Source: DATEEW01 sp035273665
Lineage (GTDB): Bacteria > Pseudomonadota > Gammaproteobacteria > Burkholderiales > SG8-39
Direction: 5' to 3'
NCBI GenBank assembly: GCA_035273665.1
Contig: DATEOW010000117.1
Span: 1-5,970, forward strand
DNA length: 5,970 nt
Under the pieces are notes generated by a model. It was not told where the DNA came from. It saw nothing but the letters and a program-made list of their open reading frames with translations, and ran no database searches. The position numbers were made by a program, and so were the translations under genes. Shown here one piece after another: positions 5,026 to 5,970 of this stretch; within the stretch, counting starts at the first letter, position 1, and each line of letters opens with the position of its first letter.

Positions 5026-5970
5026 ATGAAGCTTGCAAACTTAAAAATCGGCATGAAACTCGCGGTCGGTTTCAGCTTGGTCGTCGTGATGTTTGTCGTC
5101 GCGTCGGTGATCTCCATCCGCAACGGTGCGGAAGGGGCGCAACTGACTCGTGCGATGGTGGACGTTGAATACGCGCAACTCAAATTTGCCACTCGGCTCG
5201 CGACCAACGCCCAGGACAACATGCAAGTCATGGCGGAACTGCTCATCACCGAGGACATGGGCAAGTTGGGAGAAGGTCAGAAGCGACTGGATGCCAACCG
5301 TGCTGACAATGCGACGACTATCAAAGACCTCGAAGCGATGATGTATTCGGACGACGCGAAGAAGCGGTTCGAGAGCGTGAAGACGGCGCACAAAGCGTTC
5401 ATTGATCAGCGTAACGAGATTCTGGAAATGCTCAAACAGGCGAACTATTCGCTTGCTCGCGTTACTTACGATGAAAAGCTTTTACCGGCTGGCGCCGGCT
5501 ACAAAGCCGCATTGGGTCAATACGTCGACTTTCAGCAAAAGCAAATGGAATTGAAGGCCGAAGCCGTGCATGCGGCGAACACCTTGTCGCGAAACGTCAT
5601 GATCGCGAGCGTCGCCATAGCGGTGGCGCTTGCTGTGTTAGCGGCGTGGTTCATTACCCGCGCCATCGTTTTGCCGCTGCGTGAAGCAGTGGATGTCGCC
5701 GAGGCTGTCGCGAAGGGCAATTTGACGCGCAACATCGACGCCCGCGGCCGAGACGAAATCGGCCAGCTTGCACAGGCGATGCACGACATGGTGTTTACCT
5801 TGACGAAGATCGTTGGTGAGATCCGTTCATCCACGGCTTCAATCGGTACCGCGAGTTCAGAAATTGCCGCGGGCAATCAGGACTTGTCGAGCCGCACAGA
5901 AGAACAAGCCTCAAGCCTTGAGGAGACCGCCAGTGCGATGGAAGAGTTGACGGCGACGGTCAAACAGAAC
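5026..5970 (+). CDS. Methyl-accepting chemotaxis protein with four-helix-bundle sensor, C-terminal part missing
   Basis: The first 315 codons of a transmembrane chemoreceptor are visible and the frame is open to the right edge. TM1 is at about 11-31 (VGFSLVVVMFVVASVISI). A periplasmic region of about 160 residues (32-190) is helical and polar, as in the 4HB_MCP ligand-binding class. TM2 is at about 191-210 (VMIASVAIAVALAVLAAWFI). A HAMP domain follows at about 211-263 (the Pro of IVLPLREAV, then GNLTRNI and GRDEIGQL). The start of the signalling helices contains LSSRTEEQASSLEETASAME (287-306), the classical first methylation region with Gln/Glu pairs. The CheA/CheW hairpin tip would come roughly 70-100 residues later, outside the window. 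The ligand cannot be predicted: 4HB sensors bind amino acids, organic acids and other solutes. It sits 26 bp after cheW and is likely a major receptor of this array. Unlike the first receptor of the operon it has the Tsr/Tar-like layout. Confidence 0.96.
   Translation, partial: MKLANLKIGMKLAVGFSLVVVMFVVASVISIRNGAEGAQLTRAMVDVEYAQLKFATRLATNAQDNMQVMAELLITEDMGKLGEGQKRLDANRADNATTIKDLEAMMYSDDAKKRFESVKTAHKAFIDQRNEILEMLKQANYSLARVTYDEKLLPAGAGYKAALGQYVDFQQKQMELKAEAVHAANTLSRNVMIASVAIAVALAVLAAWFITRAIVLPLREAVDVAEAVAKGNLTRNIDARGRDEIGQLAQAMHDMVFTLTKIVGEIRSSTASIGTASSEIAAGNQDLSSRTEEQASSLEETASAMEELTATVKQN

Larger units (their letters stand above)
688..5970 (+). other. Chemotaxis operon mcp-cheY-cheA-cheW-mcp, continuing off the right edge
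   Basis: Five same-strand genes are separated by 46, 9, 15 and 26 bp, and no stem-loop followed by a T run was noticed in any gap. The four genes after the first each have a good Shine-Dalgarno site. In many beta- and gammaproteobacteria this order continues with cheR, cheD and cheB, which would lie to the right of the window. The only upstream space large enough for a main promoter is 539-687. Confidence 0.8.

Overview
The window is a chemotaxis gene cluster from a Gram-negative, motile proteobacterium. The gene order (mcp, cheY, cheA, cheW, mcp), moderately high GC and protein style fit a betaproteobacterium or a close gammaproteobacterial relative. The sequence alone does not settle genus. 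No mobile element, tRNA, rRNA, CRISPR array or foreign-looking segment was seen.

Layout. On the minus strand, from 538 down past the left edge, lies the start of a hybrid signalling protein: a response-regulator receiver domain, a helical linker and the beginning of a PAS domain. Its output domain is outside the window. A gap of about 150 bp (539-687) separates it from a divergent plus-strand operon and holds a plausible flagellar sigma-28 -10 element. The operon reads: a short membrane-anchored chemoreceptor with almost no periplasmic part (688-1905), cheY (1952-2317), cheA (2327-4480), cheW (4496-4999), and a classical four-helix-bundle chemoreceptor (from 5026, running off the right edge). 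Spacings are 46, 9, 15 and 26 bp, with no terminator-like hairpin noticed between genes, so co-transcription is likely.

How it works together. The receptors form arrays with CheW and CheA. CheA autophosphorylates at His58 and passes phosphate to CheY Asp53, and CheY-P acts on the flagellar motor. No separate cheZ is present in the window.

The main point of interest is the first chemoreceptor. Near the end of its signalling helix it carries a segment that aligns without gaps to the catalytic helix of the CheY-P phosphatase CheZ, with the same Asp and Gln in DxxxQ spacing. It ends in an acidic-aromatic tail (DIDLF) reminiscent of the CheY-binding C-terminus of CheZ. CheA carries two or three copies of a related peptide (DDSFGFF) in a linker. 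Together these suggest that CheY docking and dephosphorylation functions may be distributed over the receptor and the kinase. This is an inference from sequence and needs testing. The receptor family itself looks widespread, so only the functional reading may be new.
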